Shown here one piece after another: positions 8,250-16,655 of a stretch of 64,000 nucleotides of DNA. The position numbers were made by a program, and so were the translations under genes. The stretch spans positions 1,023,311-1,087,310 of the forward strand of contig NZ_JAHKNI010000001.1 in the NCBI RefSeq assembly GCF_018860155.1, given 5' to 3'. The stretch's first letter is position 1, and every line of letters starts with the position of its first letter. The notes under the pieces were generated by a model. It was not told the DNA's origin, made no database searches, and was given only the letters and a program-made list of their open reading frames with translations. The DNA comes from Nocardia albiluteola (GTDB lineage: Bacteria; Actinomycetota; Actinomycetes; Mycobacteriales; Mycobacteriaceae).

Positions 8250-9881
8250 ATGACTGCAACCATCACCGCCCCCGAGGCCTCCGCCCGCCCGCCCCGCCAA
8301 TCGCCCGTGCGCCGCATCCTGGCGATGCTCCGCAACACCTGGCGTGGGCTGACCAGCATGCGCACCGCGCTGATCCTGCTGTTCCTGCTGGCGCTCGCGG
8401 CGATTCCGGGCGCCCTGCTGCCGCAGCGCAGCCTGAATGCGCAGAAGGTCGACAAGTACATCGCGGACCGCCCGACGCTGGGGCACCTGATGGACCGGGT
8501 GCAGCTGTTCGACGTGTTCTCCAGCTTCTGGTTCACCGCGATCTATGCGCTGCTATTCATCTCGCTGGTCGGCTGCATCGTGCCGCGCGTATTCGATCAC
8601 TACAGGGCGCTGCGTACGCCCCCGGTCGCGGTGCCGCGCAACCTGTCCCGGCTGCCGCACCACGCCTCGACGGCCGTCACCGAGTCGCCCGTGGAACAGA
8701 TTGCCAAGGCGCGCAAGCAGCTTCGCGGGTGGCGCGCGGTCGAGCGGGTCAACGGCGACGAGGTCACGCTGTCCGCGGAGAAGGGCTATTTCCGCGAATT
8801 CGGCAATCTGGTCTTCCATCTGGCGTTGGTCGGGCTGCTGGTCTCGGTCGCGATCGGAAAGCTGCTCGGCTACGAGGGCAACGTCGTCGTCATCGCGGAC
8901 GACGGCCCGGGCTTCTGCACGAGCTCGATCGCGGCCTTCGACTCCTTCAAGGCGGGCAATCTCATCGACGGCACCGGGCTGGCCCCGCTGTGCGTGCGCG
9001 TCAAGGACTTCCGGGCCGACTACCTGCCCAGCGGCGAGGCGCAGATGTTCACCGCGGACCTTTCGTACCAGTCCGGCAAGGATCTGACGACGAACACCTG
9101 GCGCGACACCGCCATCCAGGTGAATCACCCGCTGCGGGTGTCCGGGGATCGGGTGTACGTGCAGGGCCACGGCTACGCGCCGACCTTCACGGTCACCTAC
9201 CCCAACGGCCAGACCCGCACCGAATCCCAGCAGTGGCGCCCGGACGACGGCGCGACCTTCCTGTCCAGCGGCGCCATGCGCTTCGATCCGCCGGCGGGCA
9301 TGTATTCCTCCGATGCCGAGCAGCGCCAGCATCAGATCGCGATCGAGGGGCTGTTCGCGCCCACCGCGTTCCTGCACGGGAGCCTGCTGACCTCGTCGTA
9401 TCCGGCGCTGACCGATCCGGCGGTCGCGATCGACATCTATCAGGGTGAGACCGGCCTGGACACCGGCCGCCCGCAGTCGCTGTTCTCGCTGGATCCGGAG
9501 ATGATCAAGCAGGGGCGGCTGATGAAGCAGGCGCGGGTGAATCTGAAGCCCGGTCAGTCCACGACGCTGGCCGACGGCACCAAGATCACCTTCGACGGCG
9601 CCAAGCAGTTCGCGAACCTGCAGGTGTCCCACGACCCCGCGCAGGGCTGGGTGCTGGTGTTCGCGGTGACGATGATGGCGGGGCTGCTGGTATCGCTGCT
9701 CGTGAAGCGGCGGCGCATCTGGCTGCGCGCCTATCCGGACCCCGACGAGACCGCGGACGATAAACGACGTACCGTAGTAGAGATGGGTGGTCTGGCCCGA
9801 ACCGATCAGGCCGGATGGGGCGGCGAGTTCGACCGCCTGCGCGCCCGCCTGCTTGGCGACTCCGAGAACCCGGGAGAGTAG
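8250..9881 (+). CDS. resB: ResB/Ccs1 cytochrome c biogenesis protein
   Basis: This 543-residue protein has N-terminal membrane spans (about residues 38-60, 88-110 and 188-210), a large extracytoplasmic domain (about 215-470) and a last span near 475-495. It is the partner of CcsA in the system II heme lyase that attaches heme to the CXXCH cysteines of cytochrome c. It starts 4 bp after ccdA stops and ends 2 bp before ccsA. Confidence 0.93.
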   Translation: MTATITAPEASARPPRQSPVRRILAMLRNTWRGLTSMRTALILLFLLALAAIPGALLPQRSLNAQKVDKYIADRPTLGHLMDRVQLFDVFSSFWFTAIYALLFISLVGCIVPRVFDHYRALRTPPVAVPRNLSRLPHHASTAVTESPVEQIAKARKQLRGWRAVERVNGDEVTLSAEKGYFREFGNLVFHLALVGLLVSVAIGKLLGYEGNVVVIADDGPGFCTSSIAAFDSFKAGNLIDGTGLAPLCVRVKDFRADYLPSGEAQMFTADLSYQSGKDLTTNTWRDTAIQVNHPLRVSGDRVYVQGHGYAPTFTVTYPNGQTRTESQQWRPDDGATFLSSGAMRFDPPAGMYSSDAEQRQHQIAIEGLFAPTAFLHGSLLTSSYPALTDPAVAIDIYQGETGLDTGRPQSLFSLDPEMIKQGRLMKQARVNLKPGQSTTLADGTKITFDGAKQFANLQVSHDPAQGWVLVFAVTMMAGLLVSLLVKRRRIWLRAYPDPDETADDKRRTVVEMGGLARTDQAGWGGEFDRLRARLLGDSENPGE

Positions 9882-9883
9882 CA

Positions 9884-10861
9884 ATGCCGATCGACGAGAC
9901 CATCGCGTCCTACAGTGATCTCGCGTTCAAGTCGGCGATCGTGGTGTACGCCTTGGTCTTCGTGATGCTGCTGGTGCAGTACGCCTCGGCCTACACCCGC
10001 AAGGCCGAACAGCGCGAGCCGGTCCTGGTGGGCGCGGGCGCCGGTACGCCGCCGGCGCCGGACGTTCCGGGCCGCGTGACGCTGCCGCCGAGCAAGCCGA
10101 TGTCCGAGCGCGTCGGAAATATGGCCTTCGCCGTGCTTTTCGTGGCGCTGGGGCTGCACATTCTCTCGATCGTGTTGCGGGGTTTCGCGACTCACCGCTT
10201 CCCGCTGGGCAACATGTACGAATTCGTGACGATGGCCACCGGCGCCGCCGTCACGCTGGGCGTGGTGCTGCTGCGGAACGAGCGCTACCGCGGCATGTGG
10301 GCCTTCCTGCTGGTGCCCGTGCTGATCCTGATGTTCCTGGCCGGGACCGTGCTGTATGCCGATGCGGCCCCGGTGGTTCCGGCGCTGAAGTCGTACTGGC
10401 TGCCCATTCACGTGACGGTCGTCAGCATCGGCAGTGGCGTGTTCCTGGTGGCCGGCGTCGCGAGCCTGCTGTTCCTGCTGCGGCTGGTGCAGCCCGCCGG
10501 CGCGGAGTCGGACAACATCCTCGGCGCCGTCGCCCGTCGCCTGCCCGACGCCCGCACCCTGGACCGCCTGGCCTACCGCACCACCATCATCGGCTTCCCG
10601 ATCTTCGGCACCGGCATCATCCTGGGCGCGATCTGGGCCGAATCGGCCTGGGGTCGCTTCTGGGGCTGGGACCCGAAGGAAACGGTCTCCTTCATCGCCT
10701 GGGTCATCTACGCCGCCTACCTCCACGCCCGCGCCACCTCCGGCTGGCGCGAAACCAAGGCCGCCTGGATCAACATCGCAGGCTTCGTCGCGATGCTGTT
10801 CAACCTCTTCATCATCAACATCGTGGTGAGCGGCCTGCACTCGTACGCCGGGCTGAACTGA
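9884..10861 (+). CDS. ccsA: CcsA/ResC heme channel subunit of cytochrome c synthase
   Basis: This 325-residue polytopic protein carries the tryptophan-rich heme-handling motif WGRFWGWDPKET and conserved histidines in the membrane (GLHILSIV, LPIHVTVVS, YLHARATSG). With ResB it forms the heme export and ligation complex. The ATG at 9884 has GGGAGAG upstream and lies directly after resB. The gene ends 19 bp before the convergent toxin gene, marking the end of the operon. Confidence 0.95.
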   Translation: MPIDETIASYSDLAFKSAIVVYALVFVMLLVQYASAYTRKAEQREPVLVGAGAGTPPAPDVPGRVTLPPSKPMSERVGNMAFAVLFVALGLHILSIVLRGFATHRFPLGNMYEFVTMATGAAVTLGVVLLRNERYRGMWAFLLVPVLILMFLAGTVLYADAAPVVPALKSYWLPIHVTVVSIGSGVFLVAGVASLLFLLRLVQPAGAESDNILGAVARRLPDARTLDRLAYRTTIIGFPIFGTGIILGAIWAESAWGRFWGWDPKETVSFIAWVIYAAYLHARATSGWRETKAAWINIAGFVAMLFNLFIINIVVSGLHSYAGLN

Positions 10862-10880
10862 GGGCTTCGACCGTTGTGAG

Positions 10881-11294
10881 CTAGCCGATCAAGTGAAGGT
10901 CCAAGTCCGGTATGGCGAGCATCTTGCACGCCCGCGCGAGCTTGGCATCGCCGGTCACGACGCACGCTTCATGTTCCAGTGCAACGGCCAGGTATGCGCC
11001 GTCATAGGGGTTCACATTGTGCCTCCATGCCCACACCATGGTGGACGGCGGCTCGTATGTGCGGATGTCCAGCTGGCGGAACGCCCCGTATGCCGCTTCG
11101 GCGACGCGTTGCGTGATCGCGCTGCGCAACGCTTCCCGGTTCAGCACGTGCATGACCTCTAACGGTGTATGCGTGGGTACCAGCAGGGCATCCGCGCTGC
11201 GAAGTTCGGCGCGGCAAGCTTCCGCCTGCCGTTCGTCCACGGGTCCTGTGAGTGCTCGGACGAATACGTTCGCGTCGGCGACAATCAGCCTCAC
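10881..11294 (-). CDS. vapC: VapC-like PIN-domain toxin
   Basis: This 137-residue PIN-domain protein is a likely Mg-dependent RNase toxin. The acidic cluster is present: D7 (VADANV), E46 (THTPLEVMH), D98 (NPYDGAYLA) and D116 (VTGDAKLA). The start is GTG at 11294, which overlaps the TGA of the upstream antitoxin gene, giving the coupling usual for these pairs. Family and role are confident; the RNA target is unknown. Confidence 0.88.
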   Translation of the reverse strand: MRLIVADANVFVRALTGPVDERQAEACRAELRSADALLVPTHTPLEVMHVLNREALRSAITQRVAEAAYGAFRQLDIRTYEPPSTMVWAWRHNVNPYDGAYLAVALEHEACVVTGDAKLARACKMLAIPDLDLHLIG

Positions 11295-11536
11295 TCGGGA
11301 CGCGCCTCACGGGCGATGTCCGCAAGTTCTTGCAGTGTGGTTTGTGAACCGGCGCCAGCGACCGGGCCGGCGAGGATGTCACGGTTTCGACTCCGGCCGG
11401 CCTCCAGCTTGTCCAGCGTTTCCAGTGCACGCCGGATGACATCCGTAGCGGTTTCCTGGTTATGGGTGAGGCGGGCGATCCGCTCGCCATCCACTCCGGT
11501 AGCCCGAAAACTGATCATCTTGCTCATGTCGGACAT
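11291..11536 (-). CDS. vapB: VapB-like antitoxin
   Basis: This 81-residue protein has a short N-terminal beta strand and helix typical of ribbon-helix-helix repressors (MISFRATGVDGERIARL), a helical middle (ATDVIRRALETLDKLEAG) and a flexible C-terminus expected to plug the toxin. In-frame ATG codons at 11536, 11527 and 11518 are all possible starts. A perfect 17-bp palindrome lies just upstream and is the likely operator. It is coupled to vapC by a GTGA overlap. Confidence 0.8.
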   Translation of the reverse strand: MSDMSKMISFRATGVDGERIARLTHNQETATDVIRRALETLDKLEAGRSRNRDILAGPVAGAGSQTTLQELADIAREARPE

Positions 11537-11548
11537 CGTAGCGCGAGC

Positions 11549-11565
11549 GTATGACATTGTCATAC
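11549..11565. promoter_or_regulatory. Palindromic operator for the vapBC-like pair
   Basis: GTATGACATTGTCATAC is a perfect inverted repeat with 8-bp arms and one central base. It ends 13 bp upstream of the antitoxin ATG at 11536, where autoregulatory operators of such pairs usually lie. Confidence 0.6.
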
Positions 11566-11601
11566 AGATGCCTGTCGGCCACCACGCCATAGACTGCGAT
11601 C

Positions 11602-11802
11602 ATGCACACCAGTCGCGAGGAACTCCTCGACTCGGTCACAGCCATACCCGAGAGTCGAATTCCGGCTGCGACGGAACTTCCGCCTCAGTTGGAAGGTTTG
11701 ACCGTTCGTCGTGAGTTCCGTTCTGTAGGGTTGTTCAGCGGGGAGCCGGACTTGGCGGTGCGGGCGAAATGGATTGTCCTGGAAGAACTGGCCCAGGACT
11801 GA
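11602..11802 (+). CDS. Small hypothetical protein divergent from vapBC
   Basis: This 66-residue acidic ORF (MHTSREELLDSVTAIPESR at the start) resembles short helix-forming proteins often found near toxin-antitoxin genes. It shares the 65-bp promoter gap and palindrome with the antitoxin gene. No strong ribosome binding site is seen, and the function is unknown. Confidence 0.45.
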   Translation: MHTSREELLDSVTAIPESRIPAATELPPQLEGLTVRREFRSVGLFSGEPDLAVRAKWIVLEELAQD

Positions 11803-11809
11803 CGTCGAG

Positions 11810-12478
11810 ATGTCAGGGGCGGGCGCGGCGTCAGCCGTCTGGTACGTGGCCTACGGGTCGAATCTGCTTGCGGGGCGGTTGAATTACTACGTCGAGGGTG
11901 GGCGTCCGGCGGGGGCGGCGCGGACGTATCCGGGGTTTCGGGATCGGACGCCGCCGCGGGATCGGCGGGCGCTGATGTTGCCGGGCACCGTGTATTTTGC
12001 GTGGGAGAGTCCGGTGTGGGGCGGGGCGGTGGCGTTCTATGCCGAACGGGCCGTGGATGATTGGCCGCGCGGGGCCGCGGCGCGCGGATATCTGTTGTCC
12101 GCGGGACAGTTCGAGGATCTGCTGGCGCAGGAAATGTATCGAGTGCCCGGGGCCGGTACGGGGGTGGATCTGGACAGGGTGGTTCGCGAGGGCGTCGTGC
12201 GGTTGGGGGAGGGCCGGTACGAAACCCTCCGGTATGTCGGTGATGTGGATGGATTTCCCGCGGTGACATTTACCGCGCCGTGGGATCCGGCAACCGTCGA
12301 AATCGGCAGGCCCGGGCCGCGATACCTGGGCATGCTCGCGGCGGGACTTCGGGAGTCGCACGGGTGGTCGGCGAATCGGATCCACGCCTATCTCGCCGGA
12401 CTGCCTGGCGTGCGGGGGTTTTGGGGAGAGATGGAGCTTCGGCAGCTGGTGGTGGCGGCCTTCTCGGGGTCCAGGTAG
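11810..12478 (+). CDS. Gamma-glutamylcyclotransferase-fold protein
   Basis: This 222-residue protein starts, after a short leader, with WYVAYGSNLLAGRL, the signature YGSNL loop of the GGCT/AIG2 fold. Related proteins are often mislabelled as histone deacetylase. Substrate and reaction cannot be told. ATG 11810 is favoured over ATG 11774, which overlaps the upstream ORF. Its 3' end overlaps a 45-bp repeat that recurs inverted at 18177. Confidence 0.65.
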   Translation: MSGAGAASAVWYVAYGSNLLAGRLNYYVEGGRPAGAARTYPGFRDRTPPRDRRALMLPGTVYFAWESPVWGGAVAFYAERAVDDWPRGAAARGYLLSAGQFEDLLAQEMYRVPGAGTGVDLDRVVREGVVRLGEGRYETLRYVGDVDGFPAVTFTAPWDPATVEIGRPGPRYLGMLAAGLRESHGWSANRIHAYLAGLPGVRGFWGEMELRQLVVAAFSGSR

Positions 12479-12511
12479 TAATGGCGCAGAAAACAACGAA
12501 GTTCTCGTAAC
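12466..12511 (+). repeat. Left copy of 45-bp inverted repeat bracketing the accessory island
   Basis: The sequence containing GGTAGTAATGGC and AACGAAGTTCTCGTA matches the reverse complement of 18177-18224 at about 37 of 45 positions. The two copies bracket the NLR, recombinase and ATPase genes. Shorter relatives occur at 20797-20818 and 21594-21626. Confidence 0.6.
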
Positions 12512-12633
12512 GTTTTTCCGACAGTGGTCCGGCGTGGCCGACCAGGGATTCCTGTCGCTTTTCGAAGCCGACTGCACGTTGTTCGAAGTCCTCTGCGCGC
12601 GGGTGGGCTTGGTGCACTGGGTGATTCGGTTCC

Positions 12634-12656
12634 GTCGCGAACGATCGTTCTGCGAC
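12634..12656. promoter_or_regulatory. Quasi-palindrome upstream of the NLR/effector operon
   Basis: GAACGATCGTTC is a perfect 12-bp palindrome extended by GTCGC on the left and GCGAC on the right, with one extra base. It lies about 70 bp before the GTG of the first gene of the NLR module. It is an operator candidate; no regulator can be assigned. Confidence 0.4.
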
Positions 12657-12722
12657 GACGACGGCTCCATGGGTTCTACGATGGCTGGGTCCGGATCGCG
12701 GAGAACATGTGAGGGTGGGGTA

Positions 12723-13133
12723 GTGGATCCTGTTGTGGTGCAGGCGGGCACGGCGTTGGTGAAGTTGATGGCCACCGACGTGTGGACCGGCGCGAAAGAT
12801 CTCGTGGTCGGCTGGTGGGGTAAACACCATCCCGATCAGGCCGAGCAGGTCGGTGCCGATCTGGACCAGTTGCACGCCGAGGTCGTCGATGCCGGCGCCG
12901 ACACCGAGGTGCGGGAGGCGCTGGCCGGGGAGTGGCAGGCCCGGCTACGGCGGCTGGTGGCCGCGAATCCCGACCTGGCGGTGGAACTTCACAGGTTGCT
13001 GACCGAGCAGCTGACCCCGCTGCTGGGCCGCACGCACCAGACCACGACGCTCACCCAGACCGCCACTGTCGACGGCAACCGCAACACCACCATCCAGGCC
13101 GGCCGCGACATCCACGGGCTGCCGAATCCGTGA
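12723..13133 (+). CDS. Putative NLR-linked effector with C-terminal amyloid-like motif
   Basis: This 136-residue protein starts at GTG 12723. Residues 2-33 form a hydrophobic/amphipathic helix (DPVVVQAGTALVKLMATDV, then WTGAKDLVVGWW), followed by predicted helices to about 103. A low-complexity TTTLTQTAT stretch leads to the C-terminal motif VDGNRNTTIQAGRDI (116-130). The downstream NLR carries a near-identical motif at its N-terminus. The layout resembles Bell-type pore-forming effectors paired with bacterial NLRs through amyloid signalling sequences. Its stop overlaps the NLR start (GTGA). The effector role is inference. Confidence 0.6.
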   Translation: MDPVVVQAGTALVKLMATDVWTGAKDLVVGWWGKHHPDQAEQVGADLDQLHAEVVDAGADTEVREALAGEWQARLRRLVAANPDLAVELHRLLTEQLTPLLGRTHQTTTLTQTATVDGNRNTTIQAGRDIHGLPNP

Positions 13134-15907
13134 CAACCGAAAGCGACCCCGACCCCGCCGCCAGCACGGTGCCGCCTGGGACGGTGGTGAATCAGTGGGC
13201 GTCGGTGACCGGGGACGGCAACTACGCCGTGCAGGCCGGCCGGGATGTGGTGGTTGTACCGCCGGAGGTGCTGGTACCGGTGGCCGAGGTGACCGCACCG
13301 CCCGGGCTGGGCAATCCTCGCCTGCCCGCGGCCCGGTTCGTGGGCCGTGCCGAGCACCTCGACCGCCTGGACACGGTGCTGGCCGCGCCGGGACCGGTGG
13401 TGGTGGCCGCGGTCCACGGGTTGGGTGGAATCGGCAAAACCACCCTGGTCGCGCAGTGGGCCGCCACCCGCGCCCACGGGTACTCGCCGGTGTGGTGGAT
13501 CACCGCCGACAGCGTGATCGCCGTCGAGCAGGGCTTGGCGGATCTGGCGGCCGCGCTGGAGCCGGTGCTGGCTCGGACGCTGGCGGTCGAACAGCTCGCC
13601 GAGCGGGGGTTGCAGTGGCTGGCCTGCCACGACGGGTGGCTTGTGGTGTTGGACAACGCCGGCGACCCGCACGACATCGACACCGTGCTGGCCCGCACCC
13701 ACCGTTCCGGGGGGCTCGTGGTGATCACCAGCCGCCTGGCCACCGGCTGGCAGCACGCGACGGCCGTGGTACGCGTGGACGTGCTCGCCCCCGCTGAATC
13801 CCTCGACCTGTTCACCGGACTCGTTACCGCCGGCGGACCCCGGGATCTGGACGGGGCCGGCGAGCTGTGTGCCGTGCTGGGGCATCTGCCCCTGGCGATC
13901 GAGCAGGCCGGCGCCTACCTGACCCAGAACCCGGCCACCACTCCCCGCGCCTACCTGGCCTTGTTGGCCGGGTATCCGGCCGCGATGCACCAGCGCGGCG
14001 GGGTGGCCACCGATCCGGAGCGGACTGTGGCGCGGATCTGGCGGGTCACCGTGGACCGCATCGCCGCTCTGGAACCGTTCGCGGTCGAGTTGCTGGCGGT
14101 TCTGGCGTGGTATGCCCCCGACAGTATCCCCGCCGCGCTGACCGACGGGCTGGCTGATCCGCCCACGGTGAACGCGGCGGTGGGGGTGCTGGCCGCCTAC
14201 AGCATGATCGGTGTCGATCCGGGCACGGGTGCGGTGTCGGTGCACCGGCTGGTGCAAGCGGTCACCCGCACCCCCGACCCCACCGACCCACACCGCACCC
14301 CCACAGTGGTGGCACGGGCCCGCGACCGCGCCGCCACCACCCTGGCGGGCGCGCTTCCCAGCACCCGGGATGATCCGGTGACCTGGCCGGTGTGGCGGAC
14401 CCTGCTGCCCCACATTGAAGCCCTCGCCGACCACGCCCGACCCGACACCGGCACCACCCTGGCAGCCGTCCTCAACGACGTCGCACTGTTCCTCGTCAAT
14501 CAAGGCTTGCCCGGGCGCGCCATCCCGATGCTGCAGCGAGCCCTCACCGAACGCGAGCGGGTGCTCGGCGGCGACCACCCCGACACCCTGACCTCCCGCA
14601 ACAACCTCGCCTACACCTACGAGTCGGCGGGGCGGTTGGATGAGGCGATCGCGCTGTTCGAGCGCGCCCTCACCGAACGCGAGCGGGTGCTCGGCAGCGA
14701 CCACCCCGACACCCTGGGCTCCCGCGGCAACCTCGCCTACACCTACGAGTCGGCGGGGCGGTTGGATGAGGCGATCCCCCTGTTCGAACAGGCCCTCACC
14801 GATTGCGAGCGGGTGCTCGGCGGCGACCACCCCGACACCCTGACCTCCCGCGGCAACCTCGCCGGCGCCTACGAGTCGGCGGGGCGGCTGGGTGAGGCGA
14901 TCCCCCTGTTCGAGCGGACCCTCACCGAACGTGAGCGGGTGCTCGGCAGCGACCACCCCGACACCCTGGGCTCCCGCAACAACCTCGCCTACGCCTATCA
15001 GTCGGCGGGGCGGCTGGATGAGGCGATCGCGCTGTTCGAGCGGACCCTCACCGAGCGGGAGCGGGTGCTCGGGCCCGACCACCCCGACACTCTGACCTCC
15101 CGCGGCAACCTCGCCGGCGCCTACGAGTCGGCGGGGCGGCTGAGTGAGGCGATCCCCCTGTCCGAGCGGACCCTCACCGATTACGAGCGGGTGCTCGGCG
15201 GCGACCACCCCGACACCCTGGGCTCCCGCAACAACCTCGCCTACGCCTACGAGTCGGCGGGGCGGCTGGGTGAGGCGATCCCCCTGTTCGAGCGGACCCT
15301 CACCGAACGCGAGCGGGTGCTCGGGCCCGACCACCCCGACACCCTGACCTCCCGCAACAACCTCGCCTACGCCTATCAGTCGGCGGGCCGGTCGGATGAG
15401 GCGATCCCCCTGTTCGAGCGGACCCTCACCGAACGCGAGCGGGTGCTCGGGCCCGACCACCCCGACACCCTGACCTCCCGCAACAACCTCGCCTCCGCCT
15501 ATCAGTCGGCGGGCCGGTCGGATGAGGCGATCCCCCTGTTCGAGCGGACCCTCACCGAACGCGAGCAGGTGCTCGGCAGCGACCACCCCCACACCCTGAC
15601 CTCCCGCAACAACCTCGCCTACACCTACCGGTCGGCGGGCCGGCTGGATGAGGCGATCGCGCTGTACGAACAGGCCCTCACCGATTGCGAGCGGGTGCTC
15701 GGCGGCGACCACCCCGACACCCTGACCTCCCGCAACAACCTCGCCTACGCCTACGAGTCGGCGGGACGGCTGGATGAGGCGATCCCCCTGTTCGAGCGGA
15801 CCCTCACCGATTACGAGCGGGTGCTCGGGCCCGACCACCCGCTGACCACGAGGGTGCGCGGCAATCTGGCCGCGGCGTCCACCGCCGCGCAGGAGGGTGG
15901 CCGGTGA
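13130..15907 (+). CDS. NLR-like STAND protein: amyloid-like motif, NB-ARC, TPR array
   Basis: This 925-residue signalling ATPase starts at GTG 13130, overlapping the upstream stop. Residues 27-41 (TGDGNYAVQAGRDVV) match the C-terminal motif of the upstream protein. The NB-ARC core has Walker A GLGGIGKTT (97-105), Walker B LVVLDNAGD (171-179), the TSR sensor (200-202), GHLPLAIEQAGAYL (251-264) and an MHD-like VSVHRLVQAV. From residue 471 come ten nearly identical 42-residue TPR units plus a partial eleventh. A ligand sensed by the TPRs would trigger nucleotide exchange and templating of the effector. Immunity or regulated cell death is inferred. Confidence 0.85.
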   Translation: MTTESDPDPAASTVPPGTVVNQWASVTGDGNYAVQAGRDVVVVPPEVLVPVAEVTAPPGLGNPRLPAARFVGRAEHLDRLDTVLAAPGPVVVAAVHGLGGIGKTTLVAQWAATRAHGYSPVWWITADSVIAVEQGLADLAAALEPVLARTLAVEQLAERGLQWLACHDGWLVVLDNAGDPHDIDTVLARTHRSGGLVVITSRLATGWQHATAVVRVDVLAPAESLDLFTGLVTAGGPRDLDGAGELCAVLGHLPLAIEQAGAYLTQNPATTPRAYLALLAGYPAAMHQRGGVATDPERTVARIWRVTVDRIAALEPFAVELLAVLAWYAPDSIPAALTDGLADPPTVNAAVGVLAAYSMIGVDPGTGAVSVHRLVQAVTRTPDPTDPHRTPTVVARARDRAATTLAGALPSTRDDPVTWPVWRTLLPHIEALADHARPDTGTTLAAVLNDVALFLVNQGLPGRAIPMLQRALTERERVLGGDHPDTLTSRNNLAYTYESAGRLDEAIALFERALTERERVLGSDHPDTLGSRGNLAYTYESAGRLDEAIPLFEQALTDCERVLGGDHPDTLTSRGNLAGAYESAGRLGEAIPLFERTLTERERVLGSDHPDTLGSRNNLAYAYQSAGRLDEAIALFERTLTERERVLGPDHPDTLTSRGNLAGAYESAGRLSEAIPLSERTLTDYERVLGGDHPDTLGSRNNLAYAYESAGRLGEAIPLFERTLTERERVLGPDHPDTLTSRNNLAYAYQSAGRSDEAIPLFERTLTERERVLGPDHPDTLTSRNNLASAYQSAGRSDEAIPLFERTLTEREQVLGSDHPHTLTSRNNLAYTYRSAGRLDEAIALYEQALTDCERVLGGDHPDTLTSRNNLAYAYESAGRLDEAIPLFERTLTDYERVLGPDHPLTTRVRGNLAAASTAAQEGGR
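14540..15880 (+). repeat. 126-bp tandem repeats encoding TPR units
   Basis: Ten complete 126-bp units start at 14540, 14666, 14792, 14918, 15044, 15170, 15296, 15422, 15548 and 15674; a partial unit starts at 15800. They are nearly identical at DNA level, with a few variable codons per unit (for example G/S/P before DHPDTL; E/Q/R before SAGR). This suggests recent expansion or gene conversion and possible copy-number variation between strains. Confidence 0.9.
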
Positions 15908-15948
15908 ACCCAGCGGAAGCCGTTTGCTTCCCAGGTGATGTGTTGATC

Positions 15949-15962
15949 TGGGGTACACCCCA
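15949..15962 (+). repeat. Putative serine-recombinase crossover site, left
   Basis: TGGGGTACACCCCA has 6-bp inverted arms around a non-palindromic AC centre, the layout of a serine recombinase crossover site. The reverse-complement core recurs at 16656-16669 on the other side of the recombinase gene. Confidence 0.45.
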
Positions 15963-16085
15963 ACACCACACCCGCCACCGGGATCAACGGCGTCGGATTA
16001 GAGTCAGAATCCGCGTTTCTTGACACATGTCTGGTGGGTTCTTGAAGTCCATCCTGACATTTGGTGTGCGAGAAAGGATTCGGCG

Positions 16086-16646
16086 ATGCGAGTCGGTTAT
16101 ATCCGGGTCAGTACGGTCGATCAGAACACCGTCCGCCAGCTCGATGGCATCGAGGTCGAACGCACCTTCACCGACAAGGCCTCCGGCAAGGACACCGCCC
16201 GGCCCAAGCTCGACGAGCTGATCGCCTACGTACGCGACGGCGACACCGTGCTCGTGCACTCGATGGACCGGCTCGCCCGCAACCTCGACGACCTACGCCG
16301 GCTGGTGCGGATCCTGACCGACAAGGGCGTGCGGGTGGAATTCGTCAAGGAGAACCTGACCTTCACCGGGGAGGACTCACCGATGGCGACGCTGCTGCTG
16401 TCGGTGATGGGCGCCTTCGCCGAGTTCGAACGCGCGCTGATCCTCGAGCGCCAGCGCGAGGGTATCGCCGCAGCCAAGACCCGGGGCGCCTATACCGGCC
16501 GCAAACCTGCACTCACCGACGAACAGGCCGGTCGGCTGCGCGAGCGCGCCGCGGCGGGGGAGCGGAAATCGGTGCTTGCCAAGGAGTTCGGGATCAGCCG
16601 GGAAACCGTCTACAGCTACCTGCGGACCGAGACCGTCACAGGCTGA
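16086..16646 (+). CDS. Serine recombinase of the resolvase/invertase family
   Basis: This complete 186-residue small serine recombinase has the catalytic Ser S9 in GYIRVSTVDQN, the conserved SMDRLARN segment, the long E-helix region (GAFAEFERALILERQREGI) and a C-terminal helix-turn-helix (KSVLAKEFGISRETVYSYL). AGAAAGGA lies 8 bases before the ATG. It lies between two inverted 14-bp sites, so it may invert its own segment or use the sites as operators. Confidence 0.9.
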   Translation: MRVGYIRVSTVDQNTVRQLDGIEVERTFTDKASGKDTARPKLDELIAYVRDGDTVLVHSMDRLARNLDDLRRLVRILTDKGVRVEFVKENLTFTGEDSPMATLLLSVMGAFAEFERALILERQREGIAAAKTRGAYTGRKPALTDEQAGRLRERAAAGERKSVLAKEFGISRETVYSYLRTETVTG

Positions 16647-16655
16647 GCCGGGCCC

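Noticed and set aside
12466..12511. att sites of an integrative element
   Set aside because: The 45-bp repeats are inverted rather than direct, no tRNA gene is present, and no tyrosine integrase of normal length is found.
14540..15880. Regular 126-bp repeats resembling a CRISPR-like or minisatellite array
   Set aside because: The units stay in one reading frame, encode TPR helices and lack unique spacers, so they are coding repeats of the NLR gene.
12989..15958. Very long open frame on the strand opposite the NLR gene
   Set aside because: It is a mirror of the repetitive, GC-rich NLR coding sequence; it has no domain signature and no ribosome binding site.
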